In this document: positions 62,355 to 64,000 of the stretch, piece after piece
Layout of the letters: every line of letters begins with the position of its first letter
Numbering within the stretch: the first letter of the stretch is position 1
Assembly (NCBI RefSeq): GCF_029893365.1
Contig: NZ_JARXUZ010000001.1
Location: forward strand, 2,852,001-2,916,000
DNA length: 64,000 nucleotides
Reading direction: 5' to 3'
From: Cryobacterium sp. CG_9.6
GTDB taxonomy: Bacteria; Actinomycetota; Actinomycetes; Actinomycetales; Microbacteriaceae
The notes under the pieces: model-generated
The model's database searches: none
What the model was told of the DNA's origin: nothing
Seen by the model: the letters and a program-made list of their open reading frames with translations, nothing else
Position numbers and translations under genes: made by a program

Positions 62355-62729
62355 ATGCTGACACGTCGCTCCACCCTGACCTTCCTCGTCGACGCCCTCC
62401 TTGTCCTGCTCTTTGTCATCATTGGGCGGGCCAGCCACAACGAGGGCGTGCTCGGCACCCTCATCACCTACTGGCCGTTCCTCGCCGGACTCGTTCTCGG
62501 TTGGCTGGGGCTGCGCGCGTGGCGCAGCCCGCAACGCATCCGCTTCACCGGCCTCGGCATTTGGGTGTCAACGGTCGTGATCGGCCTGCTGCTTCGGGTG
62601 GCGAGCGGTCAGGGAGTGCAGCTGAGCTTTATGATCGTGACGACGATTGTGCTCGGGGTGTTCCTGCTCGGCTGGCGAGCCGTCGCTGCCCTCGTGCAGC
62701 GCTCGCGGTCACGCGCGCAGACGGTCTGA
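62355..62729 (+). CDS. DUF3054 family membrane protein
   Basis: This 124-residue protein has four predicted TM helices and the family pattern LTFLVDALLVLLFVIIGRASHNEG, YWPFLAGLVLGWL, GIWVSTVVIGLLLRVASGQG and FMIVTTIVLGVFLLGWR. Function unknown. It starts nine bases after the VIT gene stop, so the two may be cotranscribed. Confidence 0.87.
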   Translation: MLTRRSTLTFLVDALLVLLFVIIGRASHNEGVLGTLITYWPFLAGLVLGWLGLRAWRSPQRIRFTGLGIWVSTVVIGLLLRVASGQGVQLSFMIVTTIVLGVFLLGWRAVAALVQRSRSRAQTV

Positions 62730-62746
62730 GCCACTTCCAGCGTCTT

Positions 62747-62762
62747 ACTTGAATCGTCAAGT
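62747..62762. promoter_or_regulatory. Dyad in the marR promoter
   Basis: ACTTGA-ATCG-TCAAGT is a perfect 6+4+6 inverted repeat 20-35 bases upstream of the MarR gene start. Such dyads in their own promoters are typical MarR operators. Confidence 0.55.
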
Positions 62763-62781
62763 TAAATGGTAGATTGCAGTC

Positions 62782-63276
62782 ATGCCCGACGCTTCTGCCG
62801 CCGAACCCCGCTGGTTGACCGACGATGAGCGCACCGCCTGGTTGCGTCTGATCGCCGTGACCATGCTCTTGCCGAACCGGTTGGAATCAGAACTCAAGCG
62901 TGATGCGGGCCTCAGCCACTTTGAGTACTACGTGCTGGCCATGATCTCCGAGAACGTCGCCCGATCGCTCCCCCTCACCGCACTGGCCGCACGCACGAAC
63001 GCGTCGCTATCCCGCCTCTCCCACGTATTGGCCCGCCTCGAACACCAGGGCTTTCTCGCCCGTTCGGCGTCAGCGACGGATGCCCGTGCCTCCGTGGCCA
63101 CCCTCACCGAGACCGGGTGGGCCAAAGTGGTTGCCAGTGCGCCCGGTCACGTCGAGGAGGTGCGATCGGTGGTATTCGACCCGCTCACGGCCGACCAGGT
63201 TGTGCAACTCAGCGACATCTGCTCTCGCATGCTGAGCACCCTCGACCCTGATCACCACCTGCTCGGCCTCGACTGA
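62782..63276 (+). CDS. MarR-family transcriptional regulator
   Basis: This 164-residue winged-helix dimeric regulator has a DNA-binding core LPLTALAARTNASLSRLSHVLARLEHQGFLARSASATDARAS with the wing D-x-R motif, and N- and C-terminal dimerisation helices. It begins LTDDERTAWLRLIAVTMLL, as in many actinobacterial MarR proteins. It probably represses its own promoter through the dyad at 62747. The regulated target is unknown. Confidence 0.9.
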   Translation: MPDASAAEPRWLTDDERTAWLRLIAVTMLLPNRLESELKRDAGLSHFEYYVLAMISENVARSLPLTALAARTNASLSRLSHVLARLEHQGFLARSASATDARASVATLTETGWAKVVASAPGHVEEVRSVVFDPLTADQVVQLSDICSRMLSTLDPDHHLLGLD

Positions 63277-63309
63277 CGCACGTACGTCGTCGTCGTCGTC
63301 GCGAGAACG

Positions 63310-63471
63310 CTAGTACTCGTCAGCGTCGGGCTCGAGGCCCACTTCACGTTCGTCGGCGTCGAAGCCCTCCTCATCGAGGTCGACAACGGTGAACTCGAGA
63401 TCATCCACCGCCGCTCCCATGTCATCGACAACGCGATCGTCGTCACTCCAGAATGCGTCGTGATCACTCAC
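63310..63471 (-). CDS. Small acidic protein
   Basis: The protein has 53 residues, about 40% Asp/Glu (SDHDAFWSDDDRVVDDMGA, VVDLDEEGFDADEREVG). The GTG start is preceded by GGCGGAGGAGGT, one of the best ribosome sites in the window, which supports translation and fixes the start well inside the longer frame. I do not recognise the family. Confidence 0.6.
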   Translation of the reverse strand: MSDHDAFWSDDDRVVDDMGAAVDDLEFTVVDLDEEGFDADEREVGLEPDADEY

Positions 63472-63588
63472 CGTCGTACCTCCTCCGCCGCGAGCCACCC
63501 TCGCGCGGGCTACGCTACCCCGGCCGTTGCCCGTAGACAAGGGGCTTTTCGGATGTGCAGAACAGTGTGGTGTCGACGACCGAAAAAC

Positions 63589-64000
63589 TCAGAATTGCAG
63601 CGCGCGCAGCTCTCGGCGGCGGGCCCCAGCCTGCACGAGAAGAACAATGACCAAGGCGATTCCGGCGCCGAGGGTGGTCTCAATCACGCGATCGACGAGC
63701 AGCGTGTTCACCGCTACCGGACTCGTGAGATGCACCACGGTGAGTGCCAGCGGGGTGACGAACAGGAGCGCAGCACCGTAGTGGCGCCCAATGAGCATTT
63801 CGGCTCCAAACTGACAGATGGCGATCACCAGAATGAGCACGACCACCGGCGGCCCGGGCAGGAGCACGACAGCGGCGATCACCACACCCACCGCGGTGCC
63901 GATGATGCGATGGAACGCTCGCGATACGGAGTGCGCGGCTCCCGGCGGCGGCAACACGGCCACGACACTCACCACGGCCCAATACGGATGCCCGATGCCG
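63589..64000 (-). CDS. FUSC family membrane protein (C-terminal part, cut by window edge)
   Basis: The frame runs off the right end of the window. The visible ~137 residues contain GHPYWAVVSVVAVLP, HRIIGTAVGVVIAAVVLLPGPPVVVLI and ETTLGAGIALVIVLLV, which match the C-terminal half of fusaric-acid-resistance-type or aromatic-acid-exporter-like (FUSC) proteins with several TM helices. Start and N-terminal domain lie outside. Confidence 0.8.
   Translation of the reverse strand, partial: GIGHPYWAVVSVVAVLPPPGAAHSVSRAFHRIIGTAVGVVIAAVVLLPGPPVVVLILVIAICQFGAEMLIGRHYGAALLFVTPLALTVVHLTSPVAVNTLLVDRVIETTLGAGIALVIVLLVQAGARRRELRALQF

Overview
The window is a chromosomal segment of a high-GC Gram-positive bacterium, most likely Micrococcales, family Microbacteriaceae. 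Supporting signs are the GC-rich coding sequence, the sigK-rskA pair, a dimeric-type NADP isocitrate dehydrogenase, the actinobacterial order sucC-sucD-(DUF6350/PerM-like)-purN-purH, SCO6745- and DUF3054-type proteins, and intergenic GTCGAGACC/GGTCTCGAC repeats of a kind I associate with this group. Most of the window is ordinary core genome.

Layout. Positions 92-3367 hold pabC, the sigK/rskA envelope-stress pair and a conserved hypothetical gene. A tRNA-Lys(TTT) gene at 3518 is the target of a 12-kb integrated element (3549-15626) bounded by a perfect 45-bp direct repeat of the tRNA 3' half. The element carries a tyrosine integrase, a serine recombinase, an Xis-like HTH protein, a primase-helicase, an HGG-motif zinc protein, several small unknown proteins, a two-gene nucleotidyltransferase module next to attL, and, near attR, a UDG-fold DNA glycosylase gene divergent from a restriction-modification-type controller (C) protein with a C-box-like operator between them. 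A second, truncated integrase lies beside attR. No conjugation, capsid or large-terminase genes are visible, so it looks like a phage satellite or a mobilisable island.

From 15.7 kb the core genome resumes: an acyl-CoA synthetase, a DUF445 protein, a galactose locus (aldose epimerase, DeoR regulator, galT, galK, with an operator palindrome in the divergent promoter), a gamma-carbonic anhydrase-like protein, a 1.3-kb repeat array, folD and glyA (glyA preceded by a ZTP riboswitch), a complete Mrp Na+/H+ antiporter operon (A-C-D-E-F-G with B fused to A), two MFS exporters, purU, a second repeat array, a large secreted subtilase, a P1B-type metal ATPase, icd, a GNAT enzyme and an alkyltransferase-like DNA repair protein. 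Then come a heterodimeric ABC exporter with a possible leader peptide, a DedA protein, an SCO6745 protein bracketed by four copies of a ~112-bp inverted-repeat element, an amino-acid dehydrogenase, purH-purN, a PerM-like membrane protein, sucD-sucC, a VIT-family metal transporter, DUF3054, a MarR regulator and a FUSC protein cut by the window edge.

One-carbon and purine metabolism is concentrated here (folD, glyA, purU, purH, purN), and the ZTP riboswitch links glyA to purine/folate status. icd and sucCD share a candidate TCA-cycle operator. At least four separate intergenic repeat families are present. The most interesting candidates for undescribed biology are the C-protein/DNA-glycosylase module and the nucleotidyltransferase pair, both on the island.
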